This document shows, one piece after another, positions 8,028 through 15,405 of a DNA stretch of 34,619 bases. Each line of letters begins with the position of its first letter. Positions within the stretch are counted from its first letter, which is position 1. The stretch comes from Halioglobus sp. (lineage in GTDB: Bacteria > Pseudomonadota > Gammaproteobacteria > Pseudomonadales > Halieaceae). The stretch lies in contig JAGRIE010000040.1 of the NCBI GenBank assembly GCA_020443425.1, positions 1 through 34,619 of the forward strand, given 5' to 3'. The translations under genes were made by a program, and so were the position numbers. The notes beneath the pieces are model-generated. The model ran no database searches. It was given only the letters and a program-made list of their open reading frames with translations, and was not told the DNA's origin.

Positions 8028-9854
8028 ATGCACCCGGTAGTGGAAGAGGTCACCGCAAACCTGCGCAGGCGCAGCCATGTCACGCGACAGGCCTACCTGG
8101 AGCGCTGCCGGCGATCCCGGGACGAGACCCCGCCGAAGCGCACCCTGTCCTGTGGCAACCTCGCCCACGGTTACGCCGCCTGCAATGAGCACGAGAAGCA
8201 GTTGATCGGCAGTATGTCGGCACCCAATATCGGCATTATCAACGCCTACAACGATATGCTCTCGGCCCACCAACCGCTGGCGGACTACCCGGCGCTGGTG
8301 AAATCGCTGGCGCTGGAACTGGGTGCGACGGCGCAGGTGGCGTCCGGCGTGCCGGCCATGTGCGACGGTGTCACCCAGGGCCAGCCGGGGATGGAGTTGA
8401 GCCTGTTCAGTCGCGATGTGGTGGCGATGGCCACGGCTATCGGGCTCAGCCACAACCTGTTTGATGCGGCGCTGTGTCTGGGTATCTGCGACAAGATTGT
8501 GCCGGGGATGCTGATCGGCGCACTCCAGTTCGGCCATTTGCCCACCGGTTTTATCGGCTCCGGGCCGATGGCAACGGGTATCCCCAACAAGGAGAAAGCC
8601 GCGGTGCGGCAACAGTTTGCCGCCGGCACCGCCGACGAGGCAGCGCTGCTGGCAGTGGAGTCCGCGTCCTACCACAGCGCCGGCACCTGCACGTTCTACG
8701 GCACGGCCAATACCAATCAGGTGATGATGGAGGTGTTGGGCCTACAGTTGCCGGGCAGCTCTTTCCTGCACCCGGATGACCCGCTGCGACCGGCCCTGAC
8801 GCAGCGCACGATAGCGCAACTGGTGCGACCGCTGGACGCAGGCGGTGCGCCTCGCCTGTGCGATGTGGTGACCGAGGCATCGCTGGTGAACGCGGTGGTG
8901 GCGATACTGGCCACCGGTGGCTCCACCAACCACACCCTGCATCTGGTGGCGATCGCGCAGGCGGCCGGTATCGATCTCACCTGGGAGGATATGGATGAGC
9001 TGTCGCGCAGCGTGCCGCTGCTGGCGCGCGTCTACCCCAACGGGTCCGCCGACATCAACGATTTCCAGGCTGGGGGCGGCACCGCGTTCATCGTTCGGGA
9101 ACTGTGCAGTGGTCGCCTGCTGAACGAGGACGTTGTGACCTTGTTGGGGGAGGGACTCGCACCCTACACCTGCACGCCGACGCTGGATAGCGAGGGCATT
9201 GCACAGTGGGTCGAGGAAGTGAAAACCTCGCGGCGACTGGATGTGCTGCGACCTGTGGGTGATCCCTTCGCGGATGAAGGTGGTCTGCGCAGCCTGGCGG
9301 GAAACCTGGGCCACTGTATTATCAAAACGTCAGCCGTGGAGGAGTCGCACCAGGTGGTCAAGGCTCCCTGCCGCGTGTTCGACTCCCAGCAGGGCCTGAA
9401 AGCCGCATTCGATGCCGGTGAGCTGGACCGGGATGTGATCGCCGTGGTGCGGTTCCAGGGCCCGGCCGCCAACGGCATGCCGGAACTGCACAAGATGACG
9501 CCCTACCTCGGCGAGTTGCAGGACCGTGGCCACAAGGTGGCACTGGTGACGGACGGGCGCATGTCCGGTGCCTCGGGTAAAGTCCCGGCGGCGATCCATC
9601 TCTCCCCCGAGGCGGTGGAGGGTGGCCCGATAGGCCGACTGCAGGACGGCGATGTGATTGAACTGGATGCGCACCGCGGCCAGCTCAATGTACTGCTGCC
9701 GATGGCGGAGTTGGAAGCGCGGCCGCTGGCGCAGCAGGCGCCGCAGGATGTCACGCTGGGCCGCAACCTGTTTGACGTGTTCCGCCGCAATGCCAGCAGG
9801 TCCACCAGCGGTGGCTCCGTATTCGGCGCGTCCCGGCACGCGGCTGCGGACTGA
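8028..9854 (+). CDS. edd: Phosphogluconate dehydratase
   Basis: This 608-residue enzyme of the IlvD/Edd family dehydrates 6-phosphogluconate to KDPG, the committing Entner-Doudoroff step. Seen are GIINAYNDMLSAHQPL, the cluster-binding cysteine in CDKIVPG (154-160), and GTCTFYGTANTNQ. Towards the end is the conserved DGRMSGASGKVPAAIH segment (near 509-524). Length matches Edd rather than the shorter IlvD. It is the third gene of the operon. The partner aldolase gene eda is not found next to it in this window. Confidence 0.97.
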   Translation: MHPVVEEVTANLRRRSHVTRQAYLERCRRSRDETPPKRTLSCGNLAHGYAACNEHEKQLIGSMSAPNIGIINAYNDMLSAHQPLADYPALVKSLALELGATAQVASGVPAMCDGVTQGQPGMELSLFSRDVVAMATAIGLSHNLFDAALCLGICDKIVPGMLIGALQFGHLPTGFIGSGPMATGIPNKEKAAVRQQFAAGTADEAALLAVESASYHSAGTCTFYGTANTNQVMMEVLGLQLPGSSFLHPDDPLRPALTQRTIAQLVRPLDAGGAPRLCDVVTEASLVNAVVAILATGGSTNHTLHLVAIAQAAGIDLTWEDMDELSRSVPLLARVYPNGSADINDFQAGGGTAFIVRELCSGRLLNEDVVTLLGEGLAPYTCTPTLDSEGIAQWVEEVKTSRRLDVLRPVGDPFADEGGLRSLAGNLGHCIIKTSAVEESHQVVKAPCRVFDSQQGLKAAFDAGELDRDVIAVVRFQGPAANGMPELHKMTPYLGELQDRGHKVALVTDGRMSGASGKVPAAIHLSPEAVEGGPIGRLQDGDVIELDAHRGQLNVLLPMAELEARPLAQQAPQDVTLGRNLFDVFRRNASRSTSGGSVFGASRHAAAD

Positions 9855-9864
9855 GGAGAGAACT

Positions 9865-10608
9865 ATGTTAAAGGCACTATTTCTCGACATGGATGAGACG
9901 CTGTGCGACACGCAGGCGGCCAACCAGCAAGCCTGCCGCCTGATGGCGCAGCAACTGGATGCACTGTACGGCGCCGCCTGTGACAGCGAAACTGTGGCGC
10001 AGGCCTACCTTAAGGGTATGTACCGGCAGTGGAGCGACAGCCAGCGCGAACGCTACCTGCCGATCATAGCGCAACACGGTGAGGGTGCCTTTCGCGCACA
10101 GTTGATTCGCGACCTGCTGGCTGGGCAGGGTGTCGCCGAAGTCAGTGAAGCTACTGCCCAGTCACTGCTCGATGCATTCGACAGGAACAGGCTGGACGCG
10201 TTTCACTTTTATCCCGGTATCGAAGAGTTCCTGGCCGAGGCGCGCAAACTGTTCACCCTGGTGGTGATCACCAACGGGCCGGAGTACTCCCAGGTGCCGA
10301 AGGTGCGGGCCGTGCACCTGGCCAGGCATGTCGACCATATTATTATCGGCGGACAGGAGCCCGAGCAGAAACCGGCGCGCTCCATCTTTGAGAAGGCACT
10401 GAGGCTGGCAAACTGTGAAGCACACGAGGCCGTCCACGTGGGCGACAGTCTCGCCGCTGACATCGCCGGTGCGCATAACAGCGGCATCACGTCTGTCTGG
10501 ATTCAACACCAGCAACCGCTGGATGCCGAACTGGGCATCAACCCGCATCACACGGTACTTCACCCCAGTGAGATTCCCGCTTTGATTCGCCAACTGCACG
10601 CCGAGTAG
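9865..10608 (+). CDS. HAD-superfamily phosphatase
   Basis: A 247-residue HAD hydrolase. Motif I is DMDET with nucleophile D8 and acid D10. Motif II is VVITNG. The motif III lysine lies in EQKPARSIFEKAL, and motif IV is HVGDSLAADIAGA. A helical cap (about 20-100) places it with the YjjG/N-acylneuraminate-9-phosphatase-like subfamily. The start at 9865 is chosen for its GAGGAGAG ribosome binding site, 10 bp after the edd stop; a longer frame from 9658 only overlaps edd. Its position suggests dephosphorylation of a sugar-phosphate metabolite of the pathway, but HAD substrates cannot be told from sequence. Confidence 0.9.
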   Translation: MLKALFLDMDETLCDTQAANQQACRLMAQQLDALYGAACDSETVAQAYLKGMYRQWSDSQRERYLPIIAQHGEGAFRAQLIRDLLAGQGVAEVSEATAQSLLDAFDRNRLDAFHFYPGIEEFLAEARKLFTLVVITNGPEYSQVPKVRAVHLARHVDHIIIGGQEPEQKPARSIFEKALRLANCEAHEAVHVGDSLAADIAGAHNSGITSVWIQHQQPLDAELGINPHHTVLHPSEIPALIRQLHAE

Positions 10609-10647
10609 GCGGCACGAAAGCTGCGACCCTCAGTTGAGACAAACCGG

Positions 10648-10656
10648 TGCTATTAT
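10648..10656 (+). promoter_or_regulatory. Extended -10 promoter candidate for map
   Basis: TGC-TATTAT lies about 50 bp before the map start, in the 97-bp gap after the HAD gene. The TGn extension fits an extended -10 promoter. No -35 box stands at normal spacing (TTGAGA at 10634 is only 11 bp away). Confidence 0.35.
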
Positions 10657-10705
10657 GTTGTCATTCAGGTGGGGCTCGAAATACAGGTAAGGAACGGATA
10701 ACCCT

Positions 10706-11455
10706 ATGACAGTGCAGAACCAGGCAGACATCGACGGCATTCTGGCCGCGGGCCGTATCGTTGCGAGAGTTCGCGACACCATGCTTGCCGCGGTTGAACC
10801 CGGGATGACAACGCTGGAGCTGGATAAGCTGGGCGGCCAACTGCTCGCGGATGCGGGGGCAGAGTCCGCGCCAAGGCTCACTTATAACTTTCCCGGTGCC
10901 ACCTGTATCAGTGTCAACGAAGAGGCTGCGCACGGTATTCCGGGCACTCGAATCATGGGCGCTGGTGATGTGGTGAACATCGACGTGTCTGCGCGGTTTG
11001 ACGGTTATTTTGCCGATACGGGTGGCACGATGGTCGTGCCGCCGACCTCCCCACTGAAAGCGCGACTGTGTCATGCGACGCAATCCGCACTGCAGAAAGC
11101 GGTGGCGGCAGCGCGCGCCGGCGCCCCGATAAACGCCATCGGCAAGGCTATCCAGTCTGTCGCCAAAGCGCATCGTTTCCGGGTTATTCGCAATCTCGCG
11201 GGTCACGGTATCGGCCGCTCATTGCACGAGGAGCCGGAGGACATTGTCGGTTACTATGATCGCTCGGACAGGCGTGTGTTGCGAGTGGGGCAGGTGATTG
11301 CGATAGAGCCCTTCCTGTCGACCCGGAGCACCTATGTCGAGGAGGGCGAGGATGGCTGGACACTGGTCGGTCACCCTGCCAACCTGTCGGCCCAGTATGA
11401 ACACACGCTTATAGTCACCCATGGTGCCCCGATTATCGCGACACTGTCTGCCTGA
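10706..11455 (+). CDS. map: Methionine aminopeptidase, type I
   Basis: This 249-residue metalloprotease removes the initiator methionine from nascent proteins. All expected residues are visible: substrate histidine H76 (AAHGIPG), metal ligands D93 and D104 (NIDVSARFDGYFADTG), H167 (GHGIG), E201 (IEPFL) and E232 (YEHT). There is no N-terminal extension, so it is type Ia. It stands outside the usual rpsB-tsf context and may be a second map copy. The downstream membrane-protein gene once overlapped its stop (see the gene at 11515). Confidence 0.95.
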   Translation: MTVQNQADIDGILAAGRIVARVRDTMLAAVEPGMTTLELDKLGGQLLADAGAESAPRLTYNFPGATCISVNEEAAHGIPGTRIMGAGDVVNIDVSARFDGYFADTGGTMVVPPTSPLKARLCHATQSALQKAVAAARAGAPINAIGKAIQSVAKAHRFRVIRNLAGHGIGRSLHEEPEDIVGYYDRSDRRVLRVGQVIAIEPFLSTRSTYVEEGEDGWTLVGHPANLSAQYEHTLIVTHGAPIIATLSA

Positions 11456-11514
11456 TGCACCGGGAGTAACGCACTATCAAATACAGCTGGATAGCGGTAT
11501 TCGGGATTGTCCTG

Positions 11515-12066
11515 GTGTGGTCGGGGATAGACCCGAAGGATCAGTTTACCTGGTTGCTTGAGGTGTCACCGGCCATTATCGGCGCCGTCTTGCTGGCGTT
11601 CACATACAACACTTTCAGGCTGACGCCCATCCTGTACTTTTTTATCCTGCTGCACTGTGTCGTGCTGATGATTGGCGGGCACTACACCTACGCTGAAGTC
11701 CCGTTATTCGATGGTCTGCTGGGCTCGGAACGAAATAACTACGACAAGGTCGGCCATTTTTTCCAGGGGTTTGTGCCGGCACTGTTGGCGCGCGAAATCC
11801 TGATCCGTAAACAGGTGGTGAATGGTGTTCACTGGCGCAATATCATTGTGGTGTCGATCTGCCTGGCATTCAGCGCATTCTACGAGTTGATCGAGTGGTG
11901 GGTTGCCCTGGCCAGCGGCGAAGATGCTGAGGCTTTTCTGGGCACCCAGGGTTATATCTGGGACACGCAGTCAGATATGGGCCTGGCCCTGCTCGGGGCC
12001 GTCAGTGCATTACTCCTGCTTGCCCGCGTCCACGACAGAGAGCTGGATAATCTGGCTGTAGCGTAA
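11515..12066 (+). CDS. DUF2238 (YjdF-like) inner-membrane protein, start uncertain
   Basis: A polytopic membrane protein of unknown function. Conserved family segments are visible: SGIDPKDQFTWLLEVSPAII, GGHYTYAEVPL, YDKVGHFFQGFVPALLAREIL, and FYELIEWW with a GTQGYIWDTQSDM loop. The first standard start in the open frame is this GTG, which removes most of the first membrane helix. The helix (KYSWIAVFGIVLVW) is encoded upstream, from about 11476. An ATG at 11455 overlaps the map stop (TGATG) and is in frame, but a TAA at 11467-11469 cuts it after four codons. GGGAG at 11462-11466 would serve an ATC start at 11476. A nonsense mutation, sequencing error or rare start are all possible. Confidence 0.8.
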   Translation: MWSGIDPKDQFTWLLEVSPAIIGAVLLAFTYNTFRLTPILYFFILLHCVVLMIGGHYTYAEVPLFDGLLGSERNNYDKVGHFFQGFVPALLAREILIRKQVVNGVHWRNIIVVSICLAFSAFYELIEWWVALASGEDAEAFLGTQGYIWDTQSDMGLALLGAVSALLLLARVHDRELDNLAVA

Positions 12067-12322
12067 ACGTCCCGGCGCCTGTTCCTGGCCACCTCCGGAA
12101 TTGCGCTTATTGCCGCAGTGCAGGGGGGTGCACTATTACGGCGCGCCCTGCGCGAAAGAATGCATCGTAGCAGAGCGCGGGGCGACACTATCGGGGCTGT
12201 CCTGCGGTGTTGCCGGGCGCCCGGCTGTGGCCTGGATATTGCATCCAGTGTCAGGAAGTCTTTGTAAATTTCTCGCGCACGGGGCATTATCGGTGGAGCG
12301 CCCTGCACAAAAGGAACCGCGT

Positions 12323-12829
12323 TTGCGTCGATTTGTGAGCCGTTATGTCGCCGTTGTCGATGCCGTCAACTACCGGGTCGGCCGTGTCGCAATGTACGGG
12401 ATTTTTGTCCTCATCGGCATCCTGTTGTGGTCCTCTGTCAGTAAAGTGTTTTTCCTCCCCTCACTCTGGACCCTGGAGATGGCGCAGTTTGCGATGGTCG
12501 CCTACTACATCCTGGGTGGGCCCTACTGCCTGCAGCAGGGCTCGGATGTGCGCATGGACCTGTTCTACTCCACCTGGACGGATCGACAGCGCGCCTGGGT
12601 GGACGCCTTCACCATTTTCTTCCTGATGTTCTATCTCGGGGTGCTGCTGTACGGCGGTATCGACAGCACCGTTTACGCGTTTGAGTACAACGAGCGCAGT
12701 TACTCCGCCTGGCGACCCTATATGTGGCCGATCAAGCTGGTGACCTGCATCGGTGTCCTGCTGATGCTGCTGCAGGCAGTCTCTGAGCTGTTCAAGGATA
12801 TCGCCAGGATCAAAGGGGTCAGTCTCTGA
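12323..12829 (+). CDS. dctQ: TRAP transporter small permease, DctQ family
   Basis: A 168-residue inner-membrane protein with four predicted helices (from about 25, 60, 100 and 135), the size and layout of DctQ. Family-like segments are LWTLEMAQFAMVAYYILGG and VRMDLFYSTW. The TTG at 12323 is chosen because AAGGAA at 12311-12316 sits six bases ahead; the longer frame upstream has no membrane or family features. The stop overlaps the ATG of the large permease (TGATG), showing translational coupling. The preceding 256-bp gap after 12066 holds no gene and probably carries the promoter. Confidence 0.9.
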   Translation: MRRFVSRYVAVVDAVNYRVGRVAMYGIFVLIGILLWSSVSKVFFLPSLWTLEMAQFAMVAYYILGGPYCLQQGSDVRMDLFYSTWTDRQRAWVDAFTIFFLMFYLGVLLYGGIDSTVYAFEYNERSYSAWRPYMWPIKLVTCIGVLLMLLQAVSELFKDIARIKGVSL

Positions 12830-14151
12830 TGTCACCCGAGATGATCGCGATCCTGATGTTCTCCTCGATGATGCTGATGCTGATGACAGGGCAGCGGGTG
12901 TTTGCCGCCATCGGGCTGGTCGCCGCGGTTGCGTCGCTGTCACTGTGGGGCACGGGTGGCTCCGACCTGCCGTTCTCTGCGGCGATGAAACTGATGAAGT
13001 GGTATCCACTGCTGACGCTGCCGATGTTCATCTTTATGGGCTACATCCTCTCTGAATCGAAAATCGCCGATGATCTCTACAAGATGTTCCATGTCTGGAT
13101 GGGGTCGATCAACGGTGGGCTGGCGATCGGCACGATAGGGCTGATGGTGCTGGTGTCCGCGATGAACGGCCTGTCGGTAGCGGGGATGGCAATCGGTGCC
13201 ACCATTGCGCTGCCGGAGTTGCTGCGCCGGGGCTACGACAAGCGCATGGTGACGGGGGTGGTGCAGGCCGGGTCCTCGCTGGGCATCCTGGTGCCGCCGT
13301 CGGTGGTATTGGTGCTGTACGCGATGATCGCGCGCCAGCCCGTCGGGCAGCTGTGGCTGGCCGGTATTGTCCCCGGGCTGCTGATGGCGACGATGTTTAT
13401 CCTGTATATCGCGATACGCTGCTACTTCCAGCCGCAGCTGGGGCCCGCGCTGTCGAAGGAGGAGCGCGACGTCCCGCTGGCCGAGAAATTGCGCCTGCTG
13501 CGCGCCGGCCTGCTGCCGATCCTGATCTTTGCAGCCATGATGGTGCCCTTCGTCAATGGTTGGACCAGCCTGGTCGAGAGCTCGGCTATCGGCGCGCTCA
13601 CGGCTTTCATGGTAGCGGTAGTCAAGGGGCGCATGAACAAGGCAGTGTTTGAAGCCTCCGTGCGCCAGACCCTGGCAATCTCCTGTATGTTCATGTGGAT
13701 CATTCTGGCCGCGATGGCCTTCGGTGCGGTCTTTGACGGGCTGGGTGCGGTGGGTGCAATCGAGGGCCTGTTTACCGATCAGCTGCACCTGGGGCCGTGG
13801 ACGATTTTGATCATCATGCAGCTGTCGTTCCTGATTATGGGTACCTTTCTGGACGATACCGCGATGCTGGTCATCGTTGCGCCGCTGTACGTGCCGCTGG
13901 TAGGCCTGCTGGGGTTCGATCTCGTGTGGTACGGCGTGTTGTATACCATCACCACCCAGGTGGCCTATATGACGCCTCCGTTTGGTTACAACCTGTTTCT
14001 GATGCGGGCGATGGCACCGCCGGAAATTGGGCTGCGTGATATTTACAGTTCCATCCTGCCGTTTGTGTTTGTGATGATTCTGGCGCTGGCTGTGGTGATG
14101 GCTTTTCCAAAAATAGCATTGTGGTTACCGGATTTGGTCTATAACAAGTAA
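12829..14151 (+). CDS. dctM: TRAP transporter large permease, DctM family
   Basis: A 440-residue, roughly 12-helix membrane protein that is the ion-coupled transport subunit of a TRAP system. Typical features are PLLTLPMFIFMGYILSES, the first half motif MNGLSVAGMAIGATIALPEL, and VQAGSSLGILVPPSVVLVLY. The C-terminal half ends with MGTFLDDTAMLVIVAPLYVP and TPPFGYNLFLMRA. It is translationally coupled to dctQ and lies 104 bp ahead of dctP. The Q-M-P order is less usual than P-Q-M. Confidence 0.95.
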   Translation: MSPEMIAILMFSSMMLMLMTGQRVFAAIGLVAAVASLSLWGTGGSDLPFSAAMKLMKWYPLLTLPMFIFMGYILSESKIADDLYKMFHVWMGSINGGLAIGTIGLMVLVSAMNGLSVAGMAIGATIALPELLRRGYDKRMVTGVVQAGSSLGILVPPSVVLVLYAMIARQPVGQLWLAGIVPGLLMATMFILYIAIRCYFQPQLGPALSKEERDVPLAEKLRLLRAGLLPILIFAAMMVPFVNGWTSLVESSAIGALTAFMVAVVKGRMNKAVFEASVRQTLAISCMFMWIILAAMAFGAVFDGLGAVGAIEGLFTDQLHLGPWTILIIMQLSFLIMGTFLDDTAMLVIVAPLYVPLVGLLGFDLVWYGVLYTITTQVAYMTPPFGYNLFLMRAMAPPEIGLRDIYSSILPFVFVMILALAVVMAFPKIALWLPDLVYNK

Positions 14152-14180
14152 ACGCACAGAGTGTGTCGTCCGCAGAGAAC

Positions 14181-14210
14181 TTCCCGTCAACGGGAAAACT
14201 AACCGGGAAG
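14181..14210 (+). promoter_or_regulatory. Two mutually exclusive hairpins between dctM and dctP
   Basis: TTCCCG-TCAA-CGGGAA (14181-14196) forms a tight stem-loop. The same left arm, extended to CTTCCCG from 14180, can instead pair with CGGGAAG at 14204-14210. No T-run follows, so it is not a standard terminator. Such a structure between permease and binding-protein genes could set mRNA processing so that dctP is made in excess. Confidence 0.45.
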
Positions 14211-14255
14211 CCAGCCGTAATCGTTTCCCCTGTATTCGCAGAAAGGAGAGTTTCT

Positions 14256-15302
14256 ATGAGTAGTCGAAGGAAGTTTTTACAAGCCGCCGGTGTCGGCGTC
14301 GCGGGTTTGGCCACGGTTGGAGCACCCGCGGTACACGCCCAGAGCAAAACGACCATCAAGTGGCGCATGCAGACCTATGCCGGCCCGGCGTTGGGCGAGC
14401 ATGTGGTGAAACCAGCGGTCGATGCCTTCAACCGGATCGCCGGCGGCGATATGCAGATTGAACTGTATTACGCCGATCAGCTGGTGCCTACCGGCGAGCT
14501 GTTCCGCTCGATGCAGAAGGGCACGATAGACGCCGTGCAATCCGATGACGACTCCATGGCATCGCCGACAGAGGTGGCGGTGTTTGGCGGCTACTTCCCG
14601 TTCGCGACTCGCTACTCGCTCGATGTGCCAGTACTGTTCAATCAGTACGGCCTGGCCGAGATATGGGATGAGGAGTACTCCAAGGTCGGCGTCAAGCACC
14701 TGTCGGCGGGCGCCTGGGATCCCTGTAACTTCGCCACCAAGGAGCCCATCAACAGCCTCGCTGACCTGAAAGGTAAAAAGGTGTTTACCTTCCCGACGGC
14801 GGGCCGCTTCCTCAGCCAGTTCGGGGTGGTGCCGGTGACATTGCCGTGGGAGGATATCGAGGTCGCGGTGCAGACCGGAGAACTCGATGGCATCGCCTGG
14901 TCGGGGATTACCGAGGACTACACGGTCGGTTGGGCGGATGTCACCAACTACTTCCTCACCAACAATATCTCTGGCGCCTGGGTTGGTTCCTTCTTTGCCA
15001 ATATGGAGAAGTACAACGCGCTGCCGGATAACCTGAAGGAGCTGCTCAAACTGGCGATGGATACCTCTCATTACCATCGCCTGTGGTGGTACTGGGGCGG
15101 CGAGGCATCGCTGCGTGTTCACGGTACCAAGATGAAGCTCACCACCATCCCCGACGAGGAATGGGCGACGGTACAGAAAGCAGCCGAGAAATTCTGGGAC
15201 GAGATTGCCGCAGAATCGAAGACCAAGGCGAAAGTGGTGGAAATCTTCCGGCAGTACAATGCCGATATGGAGAAAGCGGGCCCTCCCTACCGCTACAGCT
15301 AG
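14256..15302 (+). CDS. dctP: TRAP transporter substrate-binding protein, DctP family, Tat-exported
   Basis: A 348-residue periplasmic binding protein. The N-terminus carries a twin-arginine signal (SSRRKFLQAAGVGVAG) ending at about AVHAQ, so it is exported folded. The mature part follows the DctP fold: VVKPAVDAFNRIAGGDMQIE, then GRFLSQFGVVPVTLPWEDIE and QTGELDGIAWSG, with a Trp-rich C-terminal region (HRLWWYWGG). The start at 14256 is fixed by GAAAGGAGAG. A Tat signal and these motifs are shared with the alpha-keto-acid-binding TakP-like group, which suggests an organic acid. The downstream genes suggest an amine-bearing ligand instead. Confidence 0.94.
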   Translation: MSSRRKFLQAAGVGVAGLATVGAPAVHAQSKTTIKWRMQTYAGPALGEHVVKPAVDAFNRIAGGDMQIELYYADQLVPTGELFRSMQKGTIDAVQSDDDSMASPTEVAVFGGYFPFATRYSLDVPVLFNQYGLAEIWDEEYSKVGVKHLSAGAWDPCNFATKEPINSLADLKGKKVFTFPTAGRFLSQFGVVPVTLPWEDIEVAVQTGELDGIAWSGITEDYTVGWADVTNYFLTNNISGAWVGSFFANMEKYNALPDNLKELLKLAMDTSHYHRLWWYWGGEASLRVHGTKMKLTTIPDEEWATVQKAAEKFWDEIAAESKTKAKVVEIFRQYNADMEKAGPPYRYS

Positions 15303-15317
15303 GCGTACTGCTAGCCG

Positions 15318-15336
15318 GGAGTGTGCGATACACTCC
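15318..15336 (+). other. Stem-loop downstream of dctP (first of two)
   Basis: GGAGTGT-GCGAT-ACACTCC is a perfect 7-bp stem with a 5-base loop, 16 bp after the dctP stop. CTGTCGTT follows rather than a T-run. It may be a weak terminator or a 3'-end stabiliser for the dctP message. Confidence 0.5.
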
Positions 15337-15343
15337 TGTCGTT

Positions 15344-15376
15344 ATGCCGGGCTCTGCCGCCAGCGGAGTCCGGCAT
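15344..15376 (+). other. Strong 14-bp stem-loop between dctP and the ligase gene
   Basis: The 14 bases at 15344-15357 (ATGCCGGGCTCTGC) pair with 15363-15376 over their whole length, with two G-T wobbles and a CGCCA loop. No T-run follows on either strand. The position, just behind an abundant binding protein, is like REP-type hairpins that protect the upstream message from 3' decay. Confidence 0.55.
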
Positions 15377-15405
15377 CCCCATGAACACCACCAGATGGAG
15401 ACAGC

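Noticed and set aside
9658-9864. Longer N-terminus for the HAD phosphatase
   Set aside because: The extra 69 residues are Arg/Trp/Met-rich, lie out of frame inside edd, and the ATG at 9865 has its own strong ribosome binding site.
15344-15376. Strong hairpin as a Rho-independent terminator
   Set aside because: Neither strand shows a T-run after the stem, and the ligase gene downstream needs read-through to be part of the operon.
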